The notes beneath the pieces are model-generated. The model saw only the letters and a program-made list of their open reading frames with translations, was not told the origin of the DNA and did not search any database. 54,258 nucleotides of DNA from Candidatus Zhuqueibacterota bacterium (GTDB lineage: Bacteria; Zhuqueibacterota; Zhuqueibacteria; Thermofontimicrobiales; Thermofontimicrobiaceae): NCBI GenBank assembly GCA_016783825.1, contig JADHVV010000008.1:1-54258 (forward strand), read 5' to 3'. Shown piece by piece: positions 45,750-54,137 of this stretch. The position numbers were made by a program, and so were the translations under genes. Position 1 is the first letter of the stretch. Each line of letters begins with the position of its first letter.

Positions 45750-46805
45750 ATGATTAATAAACTTGAAGAGTACTTAGATAATAACATGAAATACTTATTA
45801 GAGTACGAATGTAAAGGAGTAAAAAAAGAATTACTCCATTTACCAGTACCAAATTTTGTTGATAAAATCATGAGTCACTCAGATCGACCTAATTCAGTAC
45901 TTAGAAATATGCAACTTATTTTAAATACAGGTCGTTTGGCAAATTCGGGTTATATTTCAATTTTACCGGTTGATCAAGGAATAGAACATACAGGAGGTGC
46001 AGCATTCGCTCCGAATCCTCTTTATTTTGATCCAGAAAACATAATCAAGCTAGCTATTGAAGGAGGATGTAATGCTGTCGCCTCAACGCTTGGGGTATTA
46101 GGGGCTATTGCAAGAAAATATGCCCATAAAATCCCATTTATTGTGAAAATAAATCATAATGAATTGCTTACTTATCCTACTATTTATGATCAAACTTTAT
46201 TTGCAAATGTGGAACAGGCTTTCCAAATGGGTGCTGTCGGTGTTGGAGCTACTATTTATTTTGGATCAGCTGAATCGCGTAGGCAGATTATAGAAATTAG
46301 CCAAGCATTTAAAATAGCACATGAATTGGGTATGGTAACAATACTTTGGTGTTATTTAAGGAATTCAGCATTTAAGACAACCGAAAAAGATTATCATCTA
46401 TCTGCTGATCTCACTGGGCAGGCAAATCATTTAGGAGTAACGATAGAAGCTGATATTATTAAACAGAAATTGCCAGAAAATAATAATGGTTTTAACGCGA
46501 TTAATTTTGGCAAAACTCATAATCTGGTCTATGAACAGCTCACTTCTGATCATCCTATTGATCTAACGCGTTATCAAGTCGTCAACTGCTATATGGGACG
46601 GATAGGTCTAATAAATTCTGGTGGTCCTTCATCAGGTGAGAATGATTTTGATGAAGCAGTTCGCACTGCTATAATAAATAAACGAGCAGGTGGAATGGGT
46701 TTAATTTGTGGACGCAAAGCTTTTCAACGACCGATGATTGAAGGAGTTAAATTGCTGAATATAATTCAGGATGTATATTTGACAAAAGCAATAACAATTG
46801 CATGA
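45750..46805 (+). CDS. fbaB: Class I fructose-bisphosphate aldolase, DhnA/FbaB type
   Basis: Cleaves fructose 1,6-bisphosphate, or makes it, through a lysine Schiff base. 351 aa, as E. coli FbaB. Seen: [66 protein letters not shown], the Schiff-base region [14 protein letters not shown] and [22 protein letters not shown] for phosphate binding. The gene shares the AT-rich composition of the two upstream genes and may have arrived with them; it is also near gap and tpiA, its glycolytic partners. A related aldolase reaction in a biosynthetic pathway cannot be excluded. Confidence 0.9.
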   Translation: MINKLEEYLDNNMKYLLEYECKGVKKELLHLPVPNFVDKIMSHSDRPNSVLRNMQLILNTGRLANSGYISILPVDQGIEHTGGAAFAPNPLYFDPENIIKLAIEGGCNAVASTLGVLGAIARKYAHKIPFIVKINHNELLTYPTIYDQTLFANVEQAFQMGAVGVGATIYFGSAESRRQIIEISQAFKIAHELGMVTILWCYLRNSAFKTTEKDYHLSADLTGQANHLGVTIEADIIKQKLPENNNGFNAINFGKTHNLVYEQLTSDHPIDLTRYQVVNCYMGRIGLINSGGPSSGENDFDEAVRTAIINKRAGGMGLICGRKAFQRPMIEGVKLLNIIQDVYLTKAITIA

Positions 46806-46842
46806 TTTGTTTTAAATAAAAAAAGAAATAATCACTATATTC

Positions 46843-47040
46843 ACTACCGGACACTTTTTATAAAAGGATAATATTCGTTAATTTGACATACCCGAATGCC
46901 TGTACAGTTACATTATGATTTAAGGAAATACAGATTGTGCTTCTATCGGGCATCCATGTTGTTAATATTTCATGGATTCCTGCTAAAAACATGCGTGAAT
47001 GACATTCAAAAAGGACTCAATTAAAAAAGTGTCCGGTAGC
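46843..47040. repeat. MITE-like element, CTACCGGACACTTTTT family
   Basis: CACTACCGGACACTTTTTA (46842) and TAAAAAAGTGTCCGGTAG (47022-47039) are terminal inverted repeats of 17-18 nt. Inside lie the 40-bp CTGTATTTCCTTA repeat (about 46896-46936, inverted) and a GTCATTC-type fragment (GAATGACATTC at 46997). A solo arm is at 12408. Confidence 0.85.
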
Positions 47041-47061
47041 AAGTCACAATACTAATTAATC

Positions 47062-47090
47062 TTGACATTTTCATAATTTTTTCATATATT
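47062..47090 (+). promoter_or_regulatory. Promoter of gap
   Basis: TTGACA (47062-47067), 17 nt, TATATT (47085-47090), giving a 5' leader of about 85 nt before the ATG at 47182. It lies just outside the right end of the MITE-like element at 46843. Confidence 0.78.
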
Positions 47091-47157
47091 AAAGATTAAT
47101 TTTTATGCAAAGTATTAATGAAATAGTGGATAATTAGACAACACAGATTTTTATTAA

Positions 47158-48177
<1,020 letters not shown>

Positions 48178-48238
48178 TAGAATATTTATTTGTGACTTTT
48201 AAAATTGTCTAATAATATTTTAATGATGAGGAATGATG

Positions 48239-48439
48239 ATGTTAGCTATAAAGGGAATATATGATGGTGAAACGTTTAAAGCCCTGGATAGCTTTCCTAA
48301 AGGGAGAAAATACAAAATTTTTGTTGAAGAAATCAAAAATAGTGAAAATGAGGAAATAAGAAATTTTTCAGCACAAACGAATGGATTGTCCTTTTGGGAA
48401 GATGAACACGAAAATTTATATCAGGACTACTTTTCCTAA
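48239..48439 (+). CDS. Small antitoxin-like protein, apparently orphan
   Basis: 66 aa from the third of three consecutive ATGs, the one 7 nt after GAGG. The pattern LAIKGIYDGETFKALDSFPKGRKYKIFVEEI is a swapped-hairpin/AF2212-like beta start, and NGLSFWEDEHENLYQDYFS is a tail typical of antitoxins for PIN or RelE toxins. No toxin gene follows within 440 nt, where only repeats are found. Assignment by pattern. Confidence 0.62.
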   Translation: MLAIKGIYDGETFKALDSFPKGRKYKIFVEEIKNSENEEIRNFSAQTNGLSFWEDEHENLYQDYFS

Positions 48440-48452
48440 ATTATTTATATTT

Positions 48453-48820
48453 TTGCCACAAAGACACCAATACACGAAGAAATAATAAAAATAGAGTAAC
48501 TATTCAGTGTTATTAAAAATGTCATTCTGAGGGAGCTTGCGACCGAAGCATAGTCTGTATTTCCTTATTTTTTAAATGTAACTATACAGGAATCTCCCCA
48601 ATGTTTACAATTACTACGAGATTCTTCACTTCCCAACCTCCCCCATCGTTCAGAATGACATGAAAACGACGAATAGCTGAACAGTTACAAAATAGAAAGA
48701 AATTAAATTTCAAATCCCGTTTTATGTTGTTGATTTTTAAAATAATTTTTTGTTCATTATTTTATTAAAACTTTGTGCACCCTGCGGGTATTAAAACCTT
48801 CGTGTCTTGGTGGCGGAAGA
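48453..48820. repeat. Four-layer nested palindromic element
   Basis: Outermost: TTTTGCCACAAAGACACC (48452) with CTTCGTGTCTTGGTGGCGG (to about 48818). Next: GTAACTATTCAG (48496) with CTGAACAGTTAC (to 48688). Next: GTCATTCTGAGGGAGC (48521) with CGTTCAGAATGAC (to 48660). Inserted within: the 40-bp CTGTATTTCCTTA repeat (48554-48590). It fills the gap between the small antitoxin-like gene and tpiA and creates a spurious upstream start for tpiA at 48773. Confidence 0.82.
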
Positions 48821-48883
48821 ATATTTCAGGTTAGAAAAGATTTGGTAGAAAACAATAAATTTAAAATACGGACTAATATAATT

Positions 48884-49657
48884 ATGAGAAAAATAATAAT
48901 TGCCGGCAACTGGAAAATGAATAAAACAAATGCAGAAGCTGTTGCCTTTGCGAAAGAGTTGAGAGATAAGATTGGGAAAATTGAAAAAACCGGTATTGTT
49001 GTGTGTCCTAATTATATTGCATTGGCGCCTGTCAACTCAATTTTAAAAGAGACGTGTGCCGGTGTTGGCGCCCAGGATTTATATTGGGAATCTTCCGGCG
49101 CTTTTACAGGTCAAGTGTCTGCAGAGATGATTGAGAGTTCGGGCAGCGAATATGTCATTATCGGTCATTCAGAGAGACGTCAATACTTTGGCGAAACAGA
49201 TGAAACAGTCAATAAAAAAATTAAGCGCACATTAACCACATGTTGCTTAACGCCAATAGTTTGCGTTGGCGAAACCCTTGAACAACGTGAACAAGGCGAG
49301 ATGAAAGAAGTTATAAAAACACAAATTACCGAGGGTTTACTGGGATTATCATCAACCCAAATGGAACGTATTGTCATTGCTTATGAACCTGTCTGGGCAA
49401 TTGGAACGGGTGTTACAGCATCAAAGGAACAAGCTGAAGAAGTTCATTTATATATTCGTGAATTGTTAAAAGAAAAATTTGATGAGCAAATAGCAGAAGC
49501 GACACCAATTTTATATGGTGGCAGCGCAAAACCAACAAACATTAAAGAATTATTGGAACAACCGAATATTGATGGTGGTTTAATCGGAGGCGCAAGTTTA
49601 AAAGTTGATTCATTCGTTGAGATGATAGAAATTGCAGAACAAATGTTCAGGGGGTAG
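48884..49657 (+). CDS. tpiA: Triosephosphate isomerase
   Basis: Interconverts dihydroxyacetone phosphate and glyceraldehyde 3-phosphate. 257 aa from the ATG at 48884 (MRKIIIAGNWKMNK); the frame is open further upstream only through a repeat. Catalytic residues in GNWKMN (Lys), VIIGHSERRQYFGE (His) and AYEPVWAIGTGVTAS (Glu), with phosphate loop ILYGGSAKP and GGLIGGASLK. The stop TAG (49655-49657) lies inside the left terminal repeat of the element at 49649, so the final codons (MFRG) may derive from that insertion. Confidence 0.97.
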   Translation: MRKIIIAGNWKMNKTNAEAVAFAKELRDKIGKIEKTGIVVCPNYIALAPVNSILKETCAGVGAQDLYWESSGAFTGQVSAEMIESSGSEYVIIGHSERRQYFGETDETVNKKIKRTLTTCCLTPIVCVGETLEQREQGEMKEVIKTQITEGLLGLSSTQMERIVIAYEPVWAIGTGVTASKEQAEEVHLYIRELLKEKFDEQIAEATPILYGGSAKPTNIKELLEQPNIDGGLIGGASLKVDSFVEMIEIAEQMFRG

Positions 49658-49749
49658 GATTAAATAATATATCATTTTAACTTATAACGATCTTAAAAAA
49701 TAAACATTTTGTTTAATTAAACGTGTAGTCTATTTTATCCAACCCCCTA
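49649..49749. repeat. MITE-like element, AGGGGGTGGGATAAAATA family, copy 2
   Basis: AGGGGGTAGGATTAAATA (49649) pairs with TATTTTATCCAACCCCCT (49731-49748). Same termini and size class as 9350-9454. It fills the tpiA-secG gap and overlaps the tpiA stop codon. Confidence 0.85.
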
Positions 49750-49771
49750 ATATTAATTTTTTGAGGAAATT

Positions 49772-50155
49772 ATGGAAACTTTTTTAATTATTATTCATTT
49801 CATTATAACAATATTATTGATGGTTGTTATTTTGCTCCAATCCAGTAAAGGTGGTGGATTAGCAGGGGTCTTCGGAGGAGGAGGCGGAATGGGAGCTGTT
49901 TTTGGTGGACGAGGCGCTGCTTCATTTTTATCAAAAGCAACTACCGTATTGTCGATCTTGTTTTTAGGAATGGCTCTTTTGATAAGCTATATCGACAAAG
50001 GAAAACCATTGGCTCAAAATGTCGTTCAGGAAGAAATAGCACGACGTCGGGCTTCTTCACCGGCATCAGTTTTGCCAACGGTTCCGACCGGAGTAAATGT
50101 ACCCGGGCAGGCTGTCCCGGCAGCAACGCCTACAGCTGCGGATACCGCCAAGTAA
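49772..50155 (+). CDS. secG: Preprotein translocase subunit SecG
   Basis: Small inner-membrane subunit of SecYEG. 127 aa with two membrane helices (IIIHFIITILLMVVILLQ and LSILFLGMALLISYI) joined by the typical Gly-rich loop with LLQSSKGGGLAGVFGGG and a conserved GRGAASFLSK. The C-terminal tail is long and rich in Ala, Pro and Thr, as in related phyla. GAGG Shine-Dalgarno. It is followed by tRNA-Leu, as in E. coli. Confidence 0.95.
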   Translation: METFLIIIHFIITILLMVVILLQSSKGGGLAGVFGGGGGMGAVFGGRGAASFLSKATTVLSILFLGMALLISYIDKGKPLAQNVVQEEIARRRASSPASVLPTVPTGVNVPGQAVPAATPTAADTAK

Positions 50156-50180
50156 TTTTTCGTTAGTAGGAAAAATTTTT

Positions 50181-50263
50181 GCCGAAGTGGTGGAACTGGC
50201 AGACACGCTATCTTGAGGGGGTAGTGCCTAACCGGTGTGCGGGTTCGAATCCCGCCTTCGGCA
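50181..50263 (+). tRNA. tRNA-Leu (anticodon GAG)
   Basis: 83 nt. Acceptor GCCGAAG pairs with CTTCGGC (discriminator A, no encoded CCA); anticodon stem CTATC/GGTAG encloses TTGAGGG, giving anticodon GAG; a long class II variable arm follows, and the T arm is GCGGG-TTCGAAT-CCCGC. It lies 25 nt after secG. Confidence 0.97.
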
Positions 50264-50316
50264 CAAAAAGAAATTAAAAAAAAATCTAACCTAAACAATT
50301 TGAAGGAGGAATTTTC

Positions 50317-51282
50317 ATGAAGTTTTTTACTAAAACGACTGGAATCTCTCTGGTGCTATTGTTATTAGCCGGACTGTTTTTTAGCGTAAACAATGGTTTT
50401 ACCCAGGATCCACAAACAGAGTACCAGAAACAATTAGAAGAGTACGAAAAGAAGAAGAAAGAAATTGAAGCTGCGAACAAAGCAAAAACAGGTCAACTTG
50501 AAACGGAGAAACAAAAGAACGCCGCAAAGAAAGCTTTAAATGATGGTAATACTTCCTTGAAAAAAGGTGATGCTCAATCTGCTCTAACCTCTTATGGTAC
50601 AGCAATACAATATGATCCCAGCCTGGTCCAGGCTCACTATGGTAAGGGTGTTGCTTTAGCGAGATTACGTCGCTACGAAGATGCGCTTGCTGCCTATAAT
50701 AAAGCTGTTCAGGTTAATCCATTATATTCTCGAGCATGGTTGTCAATGGCTATGTTATATCGTCAGCTTGATAGATTTGATGAAGCGCTCACAGCCTGTT
50801 TAACTGCAATCGCAAATGATTCAACTTCGGATAGAGCTTTTTATGAATTGGGATTTGTTTACAACAAACGCAAACAATATCAAAAAGCAGCAGATGCGTT
50901 TGGGGATGTAACCGAATTGAATTCAAAACATTATAAGGCTTATAATGCACAAGGAGTTGCCCTTAAAAAAATTGGTAAAACCGATGAAGCCATTAATTCT
51001 TTCAATAAAGCAATTGAAGTAAGAGCAAATTATCATAACCCCTATTACAGGTTGGCTACCATCTACAATGAAATTGGACGACACAAGGACGCTCTTGAAG
51101 CAGCGCTAAATTGCCAAAAATATAAAAAAAATTATGCGCCGGCAGCTTTTGAAGCAGGAATGGCTTATGAAAAATTAAGTCAAAAAGCCAATGCGATTAA
51201 ATATTATGAGATCGCGAAAAAAAGCCGTAGCTGGAGACACCCTGCGCAATACCAAATTGATATGATGAACAGGAAAAAATAG
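50317..51282 (+). CDS. Secreted tetratricopeptide-repeat protein
   Basis: 321 aa. Signal peptide to about residue 30 (LLLLAGLFFSVNNGFTQ), then a charged coiled-coil-like segment (about 35-70, Glu/Lys-rich) and seven TPR units from about 72 to 305 (KKALNDGNTSLKKGDAQSAL, AHYGKGVALARLRRYEDALA, AWLSMAMLYRQLDRFDEALT, AFYELGFVYNKRKQYQKAAD, AYNAQGVALKKIGKTDEAIN, PYYRLATIYNEIGRHKDALE). A strong GAAGGAGG Shine-Dalgarno. Probably a periplasmic scaffold; partner unknown. A terminator follows 26 nt after the stop. Confidence 0.88.
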   Translation: MKFFTKTTGISLVLLLLAGLFFSVNNGFTQDPQTEYQKQLEEYEKKKKEIEAANKAKTGQLETEKQKNAAKKALNDGNTSLKKGDAQSALTSYGTAIQYDPSLVQAHYGKGVALARLRRYEDALAAYNKAVQVNPLYSRAWLSMAMLYRQLDRFDEALTACLTAIANDSTSDRAFYELGFVYNKRKQYQKAADAFGDVTELNSKHYKAYNAQGVALKKIGKTDEAINSFNKAIEVRANYHNPYYRLATIYNEIGRHKDALEAALNCQKYKKNYAPAAFEAGMAYEKLSQKANAIKYYEIAKKSRSWRHPAQYQIDMMNRKK

Positions 51283-51308
51283 TCCGTCCTTTGATGGAGA
51301 AAAAATAT

Positions 51309-51344
51309 AAGCCCTTGCTTTAAAAATAGAGTGAGGGCTTTTTT
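51309..51344 (+). terminator. Intrinsic terminator of the TPR gene
   Basis: AAGCCCT pairs with AGGGCTT around an AT-rich loop, followed by a run of T. Confidence 0.88.
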
Positions 51345-51443
51345 CTTGAAGAGTATGTTTAAATGTTTCCTACACAAAATCTACGATGTGAACTAATCTC
51401 TAATCAATCTTCTTATGACGTTATTTCTAAGCATATATTTTTC

Positions 51444-51472
51444 TTGACATTTCAATGTAAATATACTATATT
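51444..51472 (+). promoter_or_regulatory. Promoter upstream of a small membrane protein gene
   Basis: TTGACA (51444-51449), 17 nt, TATATT (51467-51472). The ATG at 51517 would have a leader of about 38 nt. Confidence 0.75.
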
Positions 51473-51516
51473 TTTAAAACTTGTTTCGCTCTCATATATA
51501 ATATTTTATTATTACA

Positions 51517-51945
51517 ATGAAAATAATCCTAATCCCCACCTTTTTTACACTGACTTTTCCAGCGTTTGTATGGCTGTTACAATTTTCTGTGCCGTTACTG
51601 TTGTTGGCAATTATATCTCTGGTTACCTGGTTTGTGTCTCTATTTTTTTCCAACTTCATTATGAATTTTGTCAGAAGATGTTGCGTTTTAATATATTGGG
51701 TCGTTACCATATTTCATATGAAAAGAGGCATATATACTATCGTCTTCTTTTTAGAAGACAATTTAAAGTTTGAAAAACTATTTTTACTATTTTTCCATCA
51801 GGCAAGTGATGAGTGTTTGCATTGTATGGTCCTGGGAATAATTTTAATTATTTGGATTCAATTTGCCATTTTGATGATTTTATATGAAATAATCAAATGG
51901 ATTCCTGTTTTTAAAAAACCAGGAAATTCAAAGAATTCAAGTTAA
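51517..51945 (+). CDS. Hypothetical membrane protein
   Basis: 142 aa, very hydrophobic: helices at about 4-25, 27-50, 52-66 and 100-125 (IILIPTFFTLTFPAFVWLL, LLLLAIISLVTWFVSLFF, MVLGIILIIWIQFAILMILY). The C-terminal tail is polar (KKPGNSKNSS). No family recognised. A consensus promoter upstream supports expression, but there is no Shine-Dalgarno, and an overlapping frame (51363-51773) of similar length exists and looks less protein-like. Confidence 0.5.
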   Translation: MKIILIPTFFTLTFPAFVWLLQFSVPLLLLAIISLVTWFVSLFFSNFIMNFVRRCCVLIYWVVTIFHMKRGIYTIVFFLEDNLKFEKLFLLFFHQASDECLHCMVLGIILIIWIQFAILMILYEIIKWIPVFKKPGNSKNSS

Positions 51946-52007
51946 ATTAAATATCATTTGACCATAACAGAATTTTTTTGACTTATTTCTTTCAGGAATA
52001 AAAATAA

Positions 52008-52721
52008 TTGACAAAACTATTATTTCAACCCGACAGTTATCTTAAAGAATTCAAGGCAAAAGTTATTGAAATTAATCAACAAGAAAATTCAATCATATTG
52101 GATCAAACAGCCTTTTATCCCGGTGGCGGCGGGCAACCCAATGATATTGGACAAATTCAATTTGAAACTTGCCTTGCACAAGTTACAAAAGTAAAAATCC
52201 AGTCAGGAAAAATATTACACTGGGTTGTGGGGGAAATGCCAACTGTTGGCACTAAAATTACTGCAACAATTGACTGGGATCGCCGCTATAAATTAATGCG
52301 CACACATTCAGCGCTCCACGTGCTTTGCGGATTGGTTTGGCGTGATTATAGCGCACAGGTAACCGGTGGAAATATGGAGCCGCTCAAAGGCAGAATGGAC
52401 TTTGAGTTTGAAAATCTGAAAAAGGAATTGGTGCAGGAAATTGAAGATAAAGTAAATGCTGAAATAGGAAAAGGGCATGAAATACGAATAAAGATATCGC
52501 CGAGGGAAGAGGCATTTCAAATCCCAGACCTGATCCGTACCAAAATTAATCTGCTGCCAGACCATATCACAGAAGTTCGAACCGTTGAAATTGTGGGACT
52601 CGACTTACAGGCTGATGGCGGTACGCATGTGGCAAACACTAATGAGATTGGGCATGTCCGAATTGTTGACTATAAAAGTAAAGGAAGTATTAATAAAAGA
52701 ATTTACATTGAACTTGTTTAG
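52008..52721 (+). CDS. Alanyl-tRNA editing protein AlaX-type
   Basis: Removes mischarged amino acids (Ser, Gly) from tRNA-Ala in trans. 237 aa, TTG start with AGGA 10 nt upstream. N-terminal beta domain with LDQTAFYPGGGGQPND; editing domain with the zinc HxxxH in MRTHSALHVL and the later DLQADGGTHVANTNEIGHV. In most relatives the second half of the zinc site reads CGGTH; here it is DGGTH, so Asp replaces a Cys ligand, as I believe some AlaX proteins do. Length and domain order fit AlaX-M. No neighbour connection. Confidence 0.9.
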   Translation: MTKLLFQPDSYLKEFKAKVIEINQQENSIILDQTAFYPGGGGQPNDIGQIQFETCLAQVTKVKIQSGKILHWVVGEMPTVGTKITATIDWDRRYKLMRTHSALHVLCGLVWRDYSAQVTGGNMEPLKGRMDFEFENLKKELVQEIEDKVNAEIGKGHEIRIKISPREEAFQIPDLIRTKINLLPDHITEVRTVEIVGLDLQADGGTHVANTNEIGHVRIVDYKSKGSINKRIYIELV

Positions 52722-52835
52722 CTTTACTAAACTTTTGAAGTTTGGTAAAGCTGCAGTTTACAAGAGAAAGGAGTATCCGCTCAATAAAACATGGTAAGTG
52801 CATTAAATCTTTTTTGTTGCATGTTTAAAAATATT

Positions 52836-52888
52836 TATCGCAGAATAATTTGTAGCAGAATAATTCTGCTACAAATTATTCTGCGATA
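52836..52888. repeat. Perfect 53-bp palindrome
   Basis: Arms TATCGCAGAATAATTTGTAG extended by CAGAAT (52836-52861) and an exact reverse complement (52863-52888) flank one central base. It lies between alaX and phzF-like genes with no T-run. A cruciform or RNA hairpin could form; possibly a recent, undecayed relative of the other palindromes. Confidence 0.9.
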
Positions 52889-52960
52889 TAGCGAAGTTAT
52901 AATAAAAGACTATTTTACAAATTACCAATAAATATTGAATGGATACAGAAAGGAAAACTA

Positions 52961-53743
52961 ATGAAAATCCCCATTTTCCAAATCGATGCTTTTACAAACA
53001 AAGTTTTCTCTGGAAATCCTGCAGCAGTTTGCCCATTAGAAAAGTGGCTCGATGATAAAACTTTGCAAACAATCGCTGCTGAAAACAATCTCTCTGAAAC
53101 AGCATTCTTTATCAAGCAAAATGAATGTTACGAACTGCGCTGGTTCACGCCAACAATGGAAGTTGATCTTTGCGGACACGCAACCCTGGCTTCTGCTTTT
53201 GTAGTTTTTAACTATTTGGATTCTTCATTGAATGAAATATCGTTCAAAACAAAAAAAGCAGGGACATTGGTTGTGAAAAAAGAAAAAAACTTGTTTGCTA
53301 TGGATTTTCCTTCACGCAAAGCGTTGCCCTGCAAAACATCCAATGTTTTAATTCAAGCTTTTAAAGTAGCACCTTCTGAAGTTTTGTTAGCAAGAGATTA
53401 TCTCGTCATTTTTGAATCAGAAGAGCAAATCAAGTCTCTAAAACCCGACATGAATCGCATCATGCTGCTAGATTCACTGGGAGTGTGCGTAACTGCTCCC
53501 GGAAATAATTCGGATTTTGTGTCAAGGTTTTTTGCGCCAAAAGCGGGTGTCCCAGAAGACCCGGTAACCGGTTCGGCTCATAGTACGTTAATTCCGTATT
53601 GGTCAGAACGGTTGAACAAAAAAGAACTTCATGCTTTTCAAATTAGTCCGCGCGGGGGAGAATTGTTTTGCCAAGACATGGGTGAGCGTGTGAAAATTGC
53701 AGGCAGGGCGGTTTTATATTTGGAAGGATTTATTTATTTATAA
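52961..53743 (+). CDS. PhzF-family isomerase-like protein
   Basis: 260 aa, two-lobed diaminopimelate-epimerase-like fold. N-terminal IFQIDAFTNKVFSGNPAAVCPL, the catalytic Glu in NNLSETAFFI (about 46), RWFTPTMEVDLCGHATLASA, and in the second lobe RFFAPKAGVPEDPVTGSAHST. These are the standard PhzF signatures; only a minority of the family make phenazines, and no phenazine genes are near, so the substrate is unknown. AAGG Shine-Dalgarno. Its end overlaps a convergent DUF2442 gene by 10 nt. Confidence 0.92.
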   Translation: MKIPIFQIDAFTNKVFSGNPAAVCPLEKWLDDKTLQTIAAENNLSETAFFIKQNECYELRWFTPTMEVDLCGHATLASAFVVFNYLDSSLNEISFKTKKAGTLVVKKEKNLFAMDFPSRKALPCKTSNVLIQAFKVAPSEVLLARDYLVIFESEEQIKSLKPDMNRIMLLDSLGVCVTAPGNNSDFVSRFFAPKAGVPEDPVTGSAHSTLIPYWSERLNKKELHAFQISPRGGELFCQDMGERVKIAGRAVLYLEGFIYL

Positions 53744-53982
53744 ACCATGGGATACAGGTCAGGATTTTCTATTGATTTTAAATCAAGATCAACATCTAAC
53801 TTTTTCCAATAGAGGTGTTTTTTATGTAATAATTCTACATCAAAAATATCGCTTACTTTTGCATTCTTGAACCAGGGGAAGTCTGCAAAGGGTAAAAAAT
53901 ATTCTTTTCCATTTATGTACAGCCAAAATCCATGTATTGAGATATTTGTGACCTCCATTGTTGAAATAATTTCTCCATGCAT
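53734..53982 (-). CDS. DUF2442-family small protein
   Basis: 82 aa (74 if the internal ATG at 53958 is used). The pattern VTNISIHGFWLYINGKEYFL, FPWFKNAKVSDIFDVEL and LYWKKLDVDLDLKSIENP is that of DUF2442, often paired with DUF4160 as a putative toxin-antitoxin system. The usual partner would lie upstream, beyond 53982, but a MITE-like element occupies 54003-54137 and no DUF4160 is seen. Convergent with and overlapping the phzF-like gene by 10 nt. Confidence 0.85.
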   Translation of the reverse strand: MHGEIISTMEVTNISIHGFWLYINGKEYFLPFADFPWFKNAKVSDIFDVELLHKKHLYWKKLDVDLDLKSIENPDLYPMVYK

Positions 53983-54002
53983 ACAATTTTTTCCATTATT
54001 AT

Positions 54003-54137
54003 TAATTAGTGTCTGTCCGAAAAAGCCCTGTTTTTGTCATTCCGGCAATCTTTTAAGCCGGAATCTCCTTGTATAACAGAATGGATTCCCGCTAAAAACA
54101 TGCGGGAATGACATCTCGGACAGACACTAATTAGTCT
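54003..54137. repeat. MITE-like element, GTCTGTCCGA family, copy 2
   Basis: TAATTAGTGTCTGTCCGA (54003) pairs with TCGGACAGACACTAATTA (54117-54134). Inside is a GTCATTCCGG...GGAATGAC palindrome with the GCTAAAAACATGCGGGAATG segment also seen at 12500 and 46982. The rest, to 54258, shows no gene. Confidence 0.87.

Noticed and set aside
45750-46805. Grouping the aldolase only with gap and tpiA as a glycolytic operon
   Set aside because: A 376-nt gap with an insertion element and a separate promoter for gap lies between, and the aldolase shares the composition of the upstream AT-rich genes.
48773-48883. N-terminal extension of tpiA
   Set aside because: The added residues come from the right arm of a palindromic repeat; all TIM proteins start near GNWKMN, matching the ATG at 48884.
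51363-51773. Alternative 136-aa frame overlapping the membrane protein at 51517
   Set aside because: Its start lies upstream of the consensus promoter at 51444, and its residue pattern (many Tyr, Cys and Phe) is that of an off-frame translation of a hydrophobic gene.
52961-53743. Phenazine biosynthesis gene cluster
   Set aside because: Only a PhzF-family protein is present; the family is broad and no other phenazine genes are near.
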